Source of the DNA: Bettongia penicillata ogilbyi
Lineage: Eukaryota; Chordata; Mammalia; Diprotodontia; Potoroidae
DNA: 64,000 nucleotides
Direction of reading: 5' to 3'
Assembly (NCBI GenBank): GCA_023548195.1
Contig: JAJHZJ010000311.1
Coordinates: 9,124,825-9,188,824, forward strand
In this document: positions 34,395 through 44,562 of the stretch, piece by piece
Layout: each line of letters starts with the position of its first letter
Numbering within the stretch: position 1 is the first letter of the stretch
Notes under the pieces: generated by a model
What the model was told of the DNA's origin: nothing
Database searches by the model: none
Seen by the model: the letters and a program-made list of their open reading frames with translations, nothing else
Made by a program: the position numbers and the translations under genes

Positions 34395-34670
34395 ATAAGC
34401 AGATTAATATTAAGAGCTGGCATTTATGTGGCACAATAATACATGTCAAGCACTGTGCTAAGAACTTTAAAATTAATTATCTTGTCTCATCCTCACAACA
34501 ACCCTGAAAAACAGTTGCTATTATTCCTGTTTCACAGATGAGGAAAGTGAAACAGACAGATTAAATGACTTGCCTAGAGTCACACAATTTGTGAATGCCT
34601 GAGGTTGAACTTGAACTCAGGTCTTGTGGATTTCAGGCCCCGTGTACTATCTCCACTGCACCACTGAACT
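34395..34670 (-). repeat. MIR/THER1-type SINE, near full length, minus orientation
   Basis: Covers the whole element: 'catgtcaagcactgtgctaa', 'tctcatcctcacaacaaccc', 'cacagatgaggaaagtgaaa', 'gacttgcctagagtcacaca', 'tgaacttgaactcaggtctt' and 'ctatctccactgcaccac'. Confidence 0.85.
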
Positions 34671-34897
34671 GTCCACTAGGCAGTGGAGAGAAAATAATAC
34701 GAATAATAGATATACAAGTGTAATAATAAAAAGTTTCTTGGTACAGAATCAACCCTTTGACTTAGGGATTTTTTTGTTTTTAAATTTCCTATTTTGGGCA
34801 GGGGCTAATGCACAAAAGTGCATAAACAAATGCAAATGGAGACACCTACCTAGAGGAGGGCTGCAAGAGGGCAGGGATAAAGGCAGCTGCTAATAGA

Positions 34898-35152
34898 TAG
34901 CTTGGGGCAGCTATGGGGGATGGTAGAAAGAGTTGGGCCTGGAGTCAGAAAGACTCATCTTCCTGGGTTCAAATCTGACCTCAGTCACTAGCTGTGTGAC
35001 CCTGAACAAGTTCATTAATCTCTTTGCCTCATTTTCTTCATCAGCAAAATGAACTGGAGAAGGAAATGCAAACTGTTCCACTGTCTCTGCCAAGAAAACC
35101 CCAAAATGGGGTCACAAAGACTCAAACATTACTGAAACAACTGAACAACTAG
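34898..35152 (+). mobile_element. Marsupial tRNA-type SINE, full length
   Basis: Runs from 'ggggcagctatgggggatgg' through the pol III box region ('gggttcaaatctgacctcag', 'tagctgtgtgaccctgaac'), 'ggagaaggaaatgcaaactg' and 'gccaagaaaaccccaaaatg' to 'gaacaactagaggaag'. Its A/G-rich tail passes directly into the GA microsatellite. Mobilised in trans by L1, as known for such SINEs. I saw no clean target duplication. Confidence 0.85.
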
Positions 35153-35229
35153 AGGAAGAGAGAGGGGAAGAGGGAGGAGGAGATGAAAAGAGACAGAGAG
35201 AGACACAGAGACAGAGGCACACACAGAGT

Positions 35230-35295
<66 letters not shown>

Positions 35296-35375
35296 GAGAC
35301 TGAGAGAGAGAGAGAGATTTAGAGACAGAAGGCAGAGAGAGTGAAAGAGAGCAGAGACACCGAGAAAGAGACTGA
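35153..35375. repeat. (GA)n microsatellite continuing the SINE tail
   Basis: Interrupted GA with 'gacaga' units. The longest clean run is about 35239-35286. It starts at the SINE tail. Confidence 0.95.
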
Positions 35376-35579
35376 GACAGAGCTCATGATACATCTTTTC
35401 CTTCACATTTAGGAAATATGCTGTACCTAATTCATCTCATTAAATACCAAACTGTCTTCCATGGAAATCTATTCACTTCATTTCATTAGTTTTGAAGATT
35501 ATAGAGACCACATTATTACAACTTCTTAGAAAAATGCTGACTAAGGAAATGGACATTCTCAGAAGCAAATAATAAGTTT

Positions 35580-35988
35580 CTATTTGTCAGCCATGCTATC
35601 TGCTTGCATTTCTACCTTCTAGCTCTGCTCTTGACTCTCTGGACTTTGCTACACCCTTAATAGCAGTCTTCTCACCCTAGAGATAATTCTGCCCTTGCAC
35701 CACATCATCTCATGGGTTAATTCCTGACCAGGACCATTATTTCATGAAGTGTCCAGGACGTCCATATCCACTTCTTTTCCGGTTCCACCGCTCACTCTCT
35801 GGTGAGTTCTGACTGCTAGTCAGGACCCTTATTCCCTTTTCACTTCCCTTTCCAGTTCCCTTGTATTGTCTTGCCTTATTGGAATGTAAATTCCTCCAGG
35901 ATAATAAGGGGTGTCATTTTTGCTTGGGTTTATATTCCCAGCACTTAGCACAATATCTGGTAGAAAGTAAGCTCTTAATAAATGATTT
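35580..35988 (+). repeat. LINE (L2-type) 3' end
   Basis: Ends 'ggaatgtaaattcctccagg', 'tatattcccagcacttagca', 'caatatctggtagaaagtaa' and 'gctcttaataaatgattt', the L2 3' UTR order. The upstream part is compatible with decayed L2 ORF2 end. Confidence 0.6.
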
Positions 35989-36096
35989 CTCCTCTCTCTC
36001 TTTCTCTTTCTGTCTCTGTCTCTCTCTTCCTCTCTCTGTCTGTCTGTGCCTCTCCCTCCCCTCCCCCTCTTCTCTCATCCTCCCTTCCTCCTCCTT

Positions 36097-36146
<50 letters not shown>

Positions 36147-36149
36147 TCT

Positions 36150-36186
<37 letters not shown>

Positions 36187-36189
36187 TCT

Positions 36190-36235
<46 letters not shown>
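35989..36235. repeat. (CT)n tract with a 40-bp higher-order repeat
   Basis: About 250 bp of CT/CCT pyrimidine sequence on the plus strand. Inside it a unit beginning 'tccctctctggctctctct' occurs at 36141 and 36181, 40 bp apart. Five overlapping open frames of 100-154 residues (Ser/Leu-rich or Arg/Glu-rich) are repeat artefacts. Confidence 0.95.
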
Positions 36236-36236
<1 letters not shown>

Positions 36237-37024
36237 ATCTCATCATTCAGACATTCAGATTTGGGACGAATTTCAGTCACTGTACAGGCAATTTTTTATG
36301 GTTGGGATCAATATCCAAATCATAATTTTGGCCAAACAAAAGCAGTAAAGCTTAGTATAAATGAGCACACTCTTTTTGCACTTGTGGATGGAATGCTGAA
36401 CTACATAGACATAACTATGATCTCATCAGTGTAGGCATTCTCTCCATCAGTATAGAATATTATTTTATTCCATGTAATTCATATCCAGGTCTTTCCACAA
36501 TTGTTTTTACAGATAACCCCCCCACCTCACCCCTACCACCTGCAAATTAAAATTCTTTTTCTGGTTCTTTTGATATTTGGGAAGAAGTATCAGCATACCA
36601 CTCTGGGTATCACATAGCCTTACTACATGACCAACTCATCTGCTATTCTGGTCATACATGCCCTTACTTATGTTTTTTATGCTGCTCACTCAGAGTAAAT
36701 CATTATTCTTAATACTGTCATCCATTTGCACCCACTGGGCACTTTCTTTCAATATCATGATGTTTCATGAACCACAGCCATGTAGCATCACTGAGAAAAC
36801 ACTGTTAAAATGATGGGCTTTTAAGGCAGCAAGTGTTTTGGAATCATTGGAAGGGCCACAGGATTACCAAATTGAAATCTAAATTTATCTACTTTTACTC
36901 AGTTCTGGGCACTATCACTGGGCTATGAATACATTACATTTGCGTGCACTGATGTGTAATCAATAGTATACAAACACACACACACATACTTATATCTTAA
37001 TGGTCTAAGTCTGCAAGTGTTGAG
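36236..37024. other. No recognised gene; unassigned DNA
   Basis: No family or exon recognised. A short CA run lies at 36975-36985. Confidence 0.4.
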
Positions 37025-37244
37025 CAGGAGTATCAAACTGAAATAGGAGTAAGGGACACTAATCTGTACATAAAGATCTTTGCAGGCAGCTTTTTGAATC
37101 AGTTTTAAAATGTGATATTTGATCTATATTTTATTGTATTTTCATTTTTAAAAATTCACAATTACATTTTAATGTGGTCTGAGCTGCACTTGAGAGTTGT
37201 ATATCTACAACATGCAGTTCCTGGGACAATGTTTGACACTTCTG
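37025..37244. mobile_element. Non-autonomous hAT (Charlie-type) element
   Basis: Ends CAGGAGTATCAAAC and GTTTGACACTTCTG are inverted repeats of the CAGGGGTGTCAAAC class. The interior contains 'tattttattgtattttcatt', 'cacaattacattttaatgtg' and 'gagctgcacttgagagttgt', as in known mammalian/marsupial MITEs of this group. The 8-bp target duplication is no longer evident. Confidence 0.8.
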
Positions 37245-37344
37245 GTAAAGACAAGGTGATGGTCTTTCACATAGTTAAAAAGTAGATATGGACAGCAGGA
37301 ATCTAACTCAGAGATGAAGAAGTACACAGTACCTAGACATCAAA

Positions 37345-37545
37345 ATAATGCTAATTTCTAATGTTTATATGGTACTTCTAAGATTTGCAAAGATTTTTAC
37401 TTACGCTATTTCAACCAATGCTCATAACAATCATGTGAAGTAGGTGCTGCTACTGGCTCCATTTTATTAAATGAGGAAACTGAGATTCAAAGAGTTTTGC
37501 TAACTTCTTCAGTCAAAAAGTAAATTAACAGGTATTTATTAAGCA
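37345..37545 (-). repeat. MIR/THER1-type SINE, minus orientation
   Basis: 'gatttgcaaagatttttact', 'caatgctcataacaatcatg', 'tgaagtaggtgctgctactg' and 'aaatgaggaaactgagattc' give the reverse MIR core. The head is truncated. Confidence 0.7.
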
Positions 37546-37555
37546 CTTATTATAT

Positions 37556-37806
37556 GCTAGCAGCTAGATGGATCAGTGGATAGAGCACTCTACTATGAAT
37601 CAGAAAAACTCATTTTCATGAGTTCAAATTCAGCCTCAGCACTTACTAGCTGTGTGACCTTGGGCAAGTCATTTAACTCTGTTTGTCTTAGTTCTCTCAT
37701 GTATAAAATGAGCACGAGAAGGAAATGGCAAATTACTCCAGCATCTTTGCCAAGAAAACCTTAAATGGCACCATGAAAAATCAGACACAACTTAAATGAT
37801 TAAATT
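37556..37806 (+). mobile_element. Marsupial tRNA-type SINE, full length
   Basis: 'tagcagctagatggatcag', 'tggatagagcactctactat', 'tgagttcaaattcagcctca', 'tagctgtgtgaccttgggca', 'gaaggaaatggcaaattact' and 'gccaagaaaaccttaaatgg' cover the whole SINE, ending in an A-rich tail. The 62-residue open frame inside is SINE-encoded chance. Confidence 0.9.
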
Positions 37807-38640
37807 ACAAAAAATAGGTACTGTAAGAATCACGAATAACATTTGTACCCCTACTCCTCCTGACACCAAGTCCCTTACTCTTTGCTTAAACTATGGTATA
37901 ACATTGGATGAGTAAGCCAGAAAAATAGGCAGGACAATCAACCTTAGACAAAAAGAAAGTTGGGCATCACCACTGCATTGAGACAAGGTTTGGATTTAGT
38001 CAGGAAATATTGATACATATTCTTATGAAATAAGAAGAAACCCAAGAAGATGGACACTTTGAAAAGGGGAACAAAGAAGTGGCCACTGAAAGCAGTCAAC
38101 GCAAGATTTATGTCAATCTCATCTGTCCCTACAGCCCAAGAGTCAAGAGTATATGTACACCACATGTACTAGGCATGGTGTGGAGTACGAGCTGAGGGCA
38201 AAACTACAAAGAATCTATGAACTATTGGAAAAAGCTGGACAACCGTAAGTATGTATACATAAGTATGTAAGCATAAATAAAAGTGGAAAAATATAAATTC
38301 AGTGAGTTCTGCTATGCTGAGCAAAATAAGTGTTAAGTATCCAGAGAGAGGAAACCTAAGTACAAGACTGCATCAAATTTAATCAAGTAGAGAGATATAT
38401 AGCATGCATTCTGCACACCATGAAATCTCCTTCCTCAAGCCATTTTGATGATTGGAGGAAATCATCATGGACACTTACATCCTCTGTTATTTCCTGTCTT
38501 TGCTTTTTTTTTTAACCCCCCAGTTCTTCATTCAGAGTTTTCAAACTCTGCATATTCCTTCCTAATGCTTTAGATTCAGTATAATTAAGTTGGGGAAAAA
38601 ATTAAAGTAGGGACAGAGGGAGAAAAAAAAGGAAGAAAGA
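37807..38640. other. No recognised gene; unassigned DNA
   Basis: Includes an imperfect AGGAAGAAAGAAAG tract near 38625-38645. No family or exon recognised. The 73-residue minus frame (37944-38165) is unsupported. Confidence 0.4.
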
Positions 38641-38644
38641 AAGA

Positions 38645-38890
38645 AGGCATTAAATCGCTACTAAATGCAGGCACTGGGTTAAGCACTTTACAAATATAAT
38701 TTCATTTGATCCTCACCATAATCCTGGTAGGTATGCACTAATTTTATTCCCATTTTACAGTTGAGGAAACTGAGACATATGGAAGTTAAGTGACTTGCTT
38801 AGGGTCACACAACTAGTAATTCTCTGAGGTTGAATTTAAATTCAAATATTCTTGATTCCAAGTCCAGTGCTCCATGCTCTGCACTATCCA
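38645..38890 (-). repeat. MIR/THER1-type SINE, near full length, minus orientation
   Basis: 'aaatgcaggcactgggttaa', 'gcactttacaaatataattt', 'catttgatcctcaccataat', 'cagttgaggaaactgagaca', 'gtgacttgcttagggtcaca' and 'tgctctgcactatccagg'. Confidence 0.85.
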
Positions 38891-38894
38891 GGTA

Positions 38895-39125
38895 TCTTTA
38901 GGTGAAAGAAACCTTGTGACTGACTTTAAGGATGACCAGTTTGACAGCTGGAGTGGAGAAAGACTTGAGGCAAGGAGACCAACCAGTCGGCTTTGGTAAT
39001 AGTCCCAGTGTGAGGTGATGAAGACTTACACATAGTGGTAACAGTATCAGAGGAGAGAAAGGGGTATATGCAAGAGACAGTGGGCTTTTATGTGAGAGAT
39101 CACGCCATGAATCCTCTAAACATAG
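38895..39125 (+). repeat. Fragment of the unassigned repeat of 8.6-9.8 kb
   Basis: 'cagctggagtggagaaagac', 'ttgaggcaaggagaccaacc', 'ggtaatagtcccagtgtga' and 'agtggtaacagtatcagagg' match the internal part of the same old family, in the same orientation as 9130-9330. Confidence 0.5.
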
Positions 39126-39334
39126 ATGGCAGTCATGTTTCATAAAGTTAAGGTTTATTTCTCGAAGAGTAGTTGAATGATAATACCTTTATTTACAGAG
39201 TATATGTCTTTACATTCATAATACTCAGAGCAATGTCTTGGATAGAGTAAGTACTGAATGTAGGCTTAATGAATTGAACTGGACAGTGCCAATAATTGTT
39301 TTTTCACTGGCTAGTTATATAGAGAAGTTACATA

Positions 39335-39430
39335 AGACTATGTATATATACATGTATATATACATATGTATGTGTATGGAGAGGCAGACATACAGAAAGA
39401 GAGAGAGAGAGAGACTGAGAGACAGAGTCT
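39335..39430. repeat. TA/TG and GA simple repeats
   Basis: 'tgtatatatacatgtatata' followed by 'agagagagagagagagact'. Confidence 0.8.
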
Positions 39431-39499
39431 CACCCTTCCCTTGTGACCACTTAACTTAGATAGGGATTAAAATGAAAGGTGAAAGCTCATTTTGTCCCT

Positions 39500-39785
39500 A
39501 AGACTAGTTCTCCCTATTTTGCCCAGGCTGAGAAGGCAAAGACTACTCAGATACTCACAGACTAGATCCCATCAATGATCAGCATGGGAGCTTTGACTTA
39601 CTCCATTTCCAACCTGGGCAGGTTCAATCTTCTCTAGGTACCCAGATGCTCTCCACCTTCCAGGGGCTTACCATCATGATACCTTGCCTGAATATTTGAT
39701 TGGCATAATTGATTAAAGCTCAGAATAGAGCTTCCAAGTTTGTGAAATTTGTCAGTCCTAGCCTCTCTGACACCAGGGATGATAA
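39500..39785 (-). pseudogene. RN7SL: 7SL RNA (signal recognition particle RNA) pseudogene
   Basis: Read on the minus strand this follows 7SL from near its 5' end to its 3' end. The best block (plus strand, about 39570-39619) includes 'gatcagcatgggagctttga', 'cttactccatttccaacctg' and 'ggcaggttca', the reverse of the central 7SL domain, with about 42 of 50 bases agreeing with the sequence I recall and several changes at CpG sites. 'gttctccctattttgcccag' near 39506 matches the 3' part and 'ccatcatgatacc' near 39672 the SRP S-domain. At 285 bp it is close to the full 300. It cannot be a working SRP RNA: the helices are broken and the internal promoter is decayed. It is probably an old retrocopy. 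Confidence 0.8.
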
Positions 39786-40174
39786 GATTTTTCAAGCCCA
39801 ATTCACACACTCTATTGTTGCTGAGACCTGTTGAATGACTCAGTGCACATATTCAGCTTGCCACAATGGTAAAGGTCAAGTTTCCCTTTAGGAGGAGTCT
39901 ATCCATAATCAATTTTCCTACATATTGTCATAAAACAGGCAGGTCTAATGAGTGCCTCTTAACAGCTGATCAATAAATATTTGCTGATTTATTGACTATT
40001 GAGCTGTGAACTCATGATAAAGTTTTTAAAAACCTTGTAATAGCAAGTGATTAGATTTGTCCATGGGATTGATGGTCCCCAAATGTCTGGATGTCTATTG
40101 AGATTTATCAATGTACTTGTTTGATTCTTCTAGTTATTGATAGTTTGGTCTACAGTTTAGGAATTCACGCAATA
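39786..40174. other. Unassigned DNA
   Basis: No family recognised. Possible L2-like tail near 39960-40000 ('gatcaataaatatttgctga'). Confidence 0.35.
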
Positions 40175-40330
40175 TCAGAAGGAGCATAAGAGGAAGAAGG
40201 GCCAGATTTTAAATCCAGCCTGTGACACAACTTGTGCCAACTGAGGCAAGCAAATTAATCACCCTGGGCCTCAGTTTCCTTTACTATCAGATACAGAGCC
40301 TTTGAGGTCTTCTCTAGATCCATATCTAGG
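40175..40330 (+). repeat. MIR-type SINE fragment, plus orientation
   Basis: 'ttttaaatccagcctgtgac', 'aaattaatcaccctgggcct' and 'cagtttcctttactatcag' match the MIR core. Confidence 0.6.
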
Positions 40331-40789
40331 ACATAATTATTCAACTGAGGGCAGTAACAGCCCACTCCATGTTTTAGAACACTATATTCTTTTAAAAAAC
40401 TTTTATGGTCTTTTATGACTTGATGTTTCAGTATATTCATCATGTTGAAGCCACAGATAATTAGCCTCTTTGAATCTGGTTAAACTGCCCCTAAGAACGA
40501 GCTCTCATAAAAGTCTATGACTACAGTCATACTCAAAGTCTCTTCACTTTAGTTGGGCCAAAGATTATGGTTCCACATTTATGGCACAATGAGGCACCCG
40601 TGTAGGAAAAATGAATCCTTCATGGAAAGCAAAATTTACTGATAAGGGAATTAATAATAATGAGTAATATTAATTAGTAGCATACAGTATAATGCTTTAC
40701 TATTATAAAGAAGTTTTCCATGTGCTGTGAGGATGTATATAACTTCGGACTTCACTTGTACTTCTGCTTAGGTTGGAAAATTCCACCAA

Positions 40790-41075
40790 TGCCAAATCAC
40801 GGGAGAAGACTGTGAATTCCATTGATAAATGATCAAAGGAGGTAAATAGACTGTTTCCTTAGGAAGAAATTCAAACTACCAACTGACATATTAAAAATCC
40901 TTCAAATCAGTAACAACTAGAGAAATGTAAAGTAACTAAGATTCAAAGTTGTTGAAAAAGGAAAATTGACAAATGTTGGAGAGAGGGTGTGAAAATAAGC
41001 ATTTTAATACACCTTTTGTGGACCTTTGAACAGACCCAGCATATTGGAAATCAATTTGGAAGTATGTTGCTAACT
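40790..41075 (+). mobile_element. L1 ORF2 fragment, decayed
   Basis: 'gatcaaaggaggtaaataga', 'ctgtttccttaggaagaaat', 'tagagaaatgtaaagtaact' and 'caaatgttggagagagggtg' match the region upstream of the L1 ORF2 cysteine-rich end. Truncated at both ends. Confidence 0.65.
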
Positions 41076-41076
41076 T

Positions 41077-41580
41077 TGTGAGTAAAGAACATGGTACTTG
41101 GCCCATCTTCACTGCATCCCACTATGAAAAGTTGCACCAAGCAGTTGTCTAAGTTTCAAGCTCCTAGGAAATTTCTCCAGAGACATGTGCTTTTCATTGG
41201 GGAACAGTTCAACCATGGAGTAGAAAAAGAGATTAGAGATAGCAGCTTGCCCCTTTCCTTTTTTTTACCCCAGGGGTTCTTCTGACATCACTGAACCTGC
41301 CCCTCCGCTTCCTGTCCAGTTTTGTCTCTCCTCTCCCCTGCATTTTATGGTTTATTTCATGGTTACTGTGTTAGGAAAAATCCATATTATAAAAATGTTT
41401 TGTTGTAAAGAATTATTTTCAAAAAAGTGGATTTTCAGCAAAAAGATTACAGTTTTTGGTGGTTGAGAGAACCTAATCCTTATTTCCAAAAGATTCAATG
41501 TTAACATCCATGATTTTTACTTTTGTACCATTTTATAGTACCACTACCCCCACAAAAGTTGAGGATTGACTGTATTAGGG
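41077..41580 (-). mobile_element. Possible Tigger-like (Tc1/mariner) element
   Basis: On the minus strand, from 41576 inward, the sequence reads TACAGTCAATCCTCAACTTT then TGTGGGGGTAGTGG. This resembles Tigger-type ends with a TA target. I do not find the opposite end, so the span is uncertain. The 64-residue frame at 41091-41285 has no recognised domain. Confidence 0.35.
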
Positions 41581-41639
41581 CGTACAAACATTACAATCAA
41601 GTTCAGAAAAAAAAGAAATGTTAAATGCACCCATTTCAG

Positions 41640-42959
41640 ACTTTAATGCAATAAAAATTACATTTAACAAAGGTCGATGGAAGCATAGATTAAAAATAAA
41701 TTAGAAATGAAATATCCTAATGCAAAAGAATGAATAGGTCAAAGAACAAATCATATAAACAATAAATAATTTCATTAAAGAGAATGATAACGATGAGAGA
41801 ACATTCAAAATCTGTGGGATTCAGCCAAAGCAGTAATTAGGGGAAAATTTACGTCTCTAAATGTGTACATCAGTCAAGAAGAGAAAGGGCAAATTAATGA
41901 ATCAGACATAAAACTCAAAACAAAGGAAAAAATAAATTAAAAATTTCTAAAAAATTCATCAGAAAAAATTCGAAATCAAATGAGAGGTGAATGTAACTGA
42001 AAGTTAAAAAAACAAACATTGAAATAATAAAGAAAACTAGGAGCTAGTTTTATGAAAAAAATAAAATACTTATACCATTGATAAATTTGATTTAAAAAAG
42101 AAAACAAAATCAAATAATATCAAAAATGAAAAAAATGCTCCACCAATGAAGATGAAGTTCAAGCATCTGTTAAGAGGTGTTTTGCCCATTGTATGCCAGT
42201 GAAACTGAAAATCTAACTGAAATACATTAATATTTACAAAAATATAAACTGCCAGATTAATGGAAGAGGAAATAGAATGCTTAAATAGATCTTTCTTAGA
42301 CAAATAAATTGAACAAGTCATCAATGAGCCCCCTAAGAAAAAATCCCAAGGATCACATGGATTTACAAGTGAATTTTACTAAAATCTTAATGAACAACTA
42401 ATTCTACTATTGCACTATTTGATATCATATATGTATACACACACAAATACATATGGATTTCTACACAGTTGCTTTCATGACACAAACATAATTTTGATGC
42501 CTAAACCAAGGATAAGCAAAGAAAACTATAGATCAATTTCTTTAATGAATATTGTTGTAAAAAATTTCAATAAAATACTAAAATAGAGATTACAGCAACA
42601 TATCACTAAGGTCATAGACTACGATCATGTGGGATTCAAACTCCACCCTCCAAAAAAACAAATCCCAAACAGGGCTGGTTCAATTTTAGGAAAACTATCG
42701 ACATAATTCACTGCATCAATAAACAAAAGCAAGAAAAATCAAATGATTATGTTAATATATGCCAAAAAAGCCTTTGCCAAAACAATGCCTATTTCTATTA
42801 AAACACTAGAAAGAATAGTAATCAATGGATCCTTTCTTAAAATAACAAGTAGTGTCTAACTAAAATCAAAAGTAAACACTATCTTTAATGGGTATAACTT
42901 GAAGCCTTCCAAGATCAGGGGTGAAACAAGGATGTCCCTTGTCATCACTAGTTTTTAAT
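41640..42959 (+). mobile_element. L1 ORF2 (reverse transcriptase) remnant, first segment
   Basis: Decayed L1 ORF2 in sense order: 'gggattcagccaaagcagta', 'gctagttttatgaaaaaaat', 'ttacaagtgaattttactaa', 'aactatagatcaatttcttt' (YRPISL region), 'agggctggttcaattttagg' (GW-NIRK region), 'catgtgggattcaaac' and 'ggggtgaaacaaggatgtc' (GVKQGCP, reverse transcriptase motif). Many stops and shifts. It is interrupted at 42959 by a minus-strand L1 tail and resumes at 43550. Confidence 0.8.
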
Positions 42960-43549
42960 CGTTACTTATTTTATTTTAACTTATGAAATAAAATAATATT
43001 CCCATATCATAGTATAATAAAAAAGATGGTTGCACATGAAACTACAAATCTATTATGTAAAATTTGCTATATTTGTATATTCATACATATTTATATATAC
43101 ATACATACATAAGGATCATTCTATACATCTTCCTACTTGTCACTTCTTTCTCTGAATGCAAATAGAATCTTCCTTTATACATCCATTGTAGTTAACTGGG
43201 TATCAATAGTTAAAATGACTTATTCAGTCAAACTTGTTCTTAAAACAATATTGTTGTTACTGTATACAATATTATCTTCCTCATTTTGCTCTTCATTATT
43301 TCATGCAATTCTATCCATGTTTTCTAAGCTCATCAAGCCCATAATTTCTTATAGCACAGTAGTATTCCATCATAATCATATACCACACCTTGAGCAGCCA
43401 CTCCTAACTGATGGGCATCCCCACACTTTTCAGGTCTTTGCCACCATAATGAAAGTTGCTATAAATATTTTATAACATATAGGCTCTATTTTTTTTCTCT
43501 AATAATTTTTGGGAATAGATCTAGTAGTGGTATTGCACAGCCAAAATAG
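42960..43549 (-). mobile_element. 5'-truncated L1 3' end inserted in reverse
   Basis: On the minus strand this is an L1 3' end. Plus-strand landmarks are 'ttgttactgtatacaatatt', 'gctcttcattatttcatgca', 'ttcttatagcacagtagtat', 'tccatcataatcatatacc' and 'ctgatgggcatccccacact'. The T-rich start (about 42960-42985) is its poly(A) side. Flanking 42940-42959 and 43550-43573 are diverged copies of one sequence ('tgtcatcactag...tttttaat'), giving the target duplication within the host ORF2. Confidence 0.75.
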
Positions 43550-44077
43550 TGTCATCTCACCGCTATTTTTCAATTTTGTACTAGAAATTCTAACTATAAC
43601 AATAAGACAAGAAAAAGAGATTGAAGAAATAAAAAAAGGAATTGAGAAAATGAAATTATCACTTATTGCAGATGATAGGATGATATACTTAGGGACCAAC
43701 TAAAGAACTAGTTGAAACAACTGTCATTGTTTAATTGCAGGATATAAAATAAATCTGAACAAATCAGCCACATTTCCATATACTATCAACAAAACCCAGC
43801 AGCAAGACAGAAACAGAAATGACAGTTAAAATAACTCCAAAATAAAGTCCTTCAGAGTCCACCTGGCAAGACAAACCCAGGGATTATATGAACACAATTA
43901 CAAAACATGTTTCACACTGAAACCAACAGATCCAAACAATGGGGTAAGTATTAAGAACTCATAGAGAGGCGGAGCCAGTGCCATAAGAATGATAATTCTA
44001 AATTAATTTACTTATTCATGGCCATACCAATCAAGGAATTATTTAATAGAGCTAAAAATATTTAGAAAAATCATCTG
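43550..44077 (+). pseudogene. L1 ORF2 remnant, second segment (catalytic region)
   Basis: Continues the reverse transcriptase. The frame at 43509-43703 encodes 'FFNFVLEILTITIRQEKEIE', then 'KLSLIADDRMIYL', where the catalytic F/Y-A-D-D-M signature reads I-A-D-D-R. Both catalytic aspartates are present but the flanking residues are altered. Then follow 'tgcaggatataaaataaatc', 'caacaaaacccagcagcaag' and 'gccataccaatcaaggaatt'. A local deletion or rearrangement lies at about 43940-43970. Not functional. Confidence 0.75.
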
Positions 44078-44283
44078 AGATGAGGGGAAAATTTGGACCT
44101 CAAAATGTTATAGAAGTGAATGCTGAAAACTAAAAATAAATAAATTTTAAAATAAGTAAATCTGCACTTTCAAGATATTCTCATGTTTGACATGCAGACA
44201 GAACAGGCTTTTCTGTTCCAGGGGCCTCAGTGAAAGTGAATATTTTTAAATGAAGAAAAGAAATGACTTCTTGTATACCTTAA
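44078..44283 (+). mobile_element. Short L1 3' end with a probable 3'-transduced segment
   Basis: The first 80 bases are an L1 terminus ('gaggggaaaatttggacctc', 'gaagtgaatgctgaaaacta', 'aaaataaataaattttaaaa'). The next 120 bases (about 44161-44281) are not L1. The insert ends at an A-run (44282-44288). A 12-bp duplication flanks the whole unit: 'aaaaatcatctg' at 44066-44077 and 'aaaaatcacctg' at 44284-44295. That arrangement is the signature of L1 read-through (3' transduction). Confidence 0.65.
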
Positions 44284-44475
44284 AAAAATCACCTGGAGAA
44301 CCAAAAGGTCAAGAATATCAAGGAAATCAATTTAAAAAATATCGAGAAAGGCAGCCCAGCATTGACAGATTTTAAGCCATATTACAAAGCATCGATCACC
44401 AAAACATTCTGCTGCTCACTAAGAAATAGTAGTGGATCAGTGGAATAGGTTTGGTACACCATGCACAGTAGTGTA
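44284..44475 (+). mobile_element. L1 ORF2 remnant, third segment
   Basis: 'ctggagaaccaaaaggtcaa', 'gaatatcaaggaaatcaatt', 'aagccatattacaaagcatc' and 'gtagtggatcagtggaatag' continue the same ORF2 after the insertion. The segment stops at the SINE fragment. Confidence 0.75.
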
Positions 44476-44485
44476 TTGGACCAAT

Positions 44486-44562
44486 AGGTGGCACAGTGGA
44501 TAGAGTGCCAGGTCTGGAGTCAGAAAGACCTGAATTCAAATCAGGCTCAGACACTTGCTAGT
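44486..44562 (+). mobile_element. Marsupial tRNA-SINE 5' fragment
   Basis: 'ggtggcacagtggatagagt', 'gccaggtctggagtcagaaa', 'gacctgaattcaaatcaggc' and 'tcagacacttgctag' are the SINE head with its pol III boxes. It ends abruptly where L1 ORF2 resumes, with shared 'ttgt' at the junction. No 3' half or tail is present. Confidence 0.8.

Noticed and set aside
35860..36434. Open frames of 100-154 residues, Ser/Leu-rich on plus and Arg/Glu-rich on minus
   Set aside because: They are translations of the CT/GA tract in several frames at once.
43509..43703. Short reverse-transcriptase-like frame considered as a domesticated gene
   Set aside because: It is a slice of a decayed L1 ORF2 with an altered catalytic context, interrupted by an insertion immediately upstream and stops downstream.
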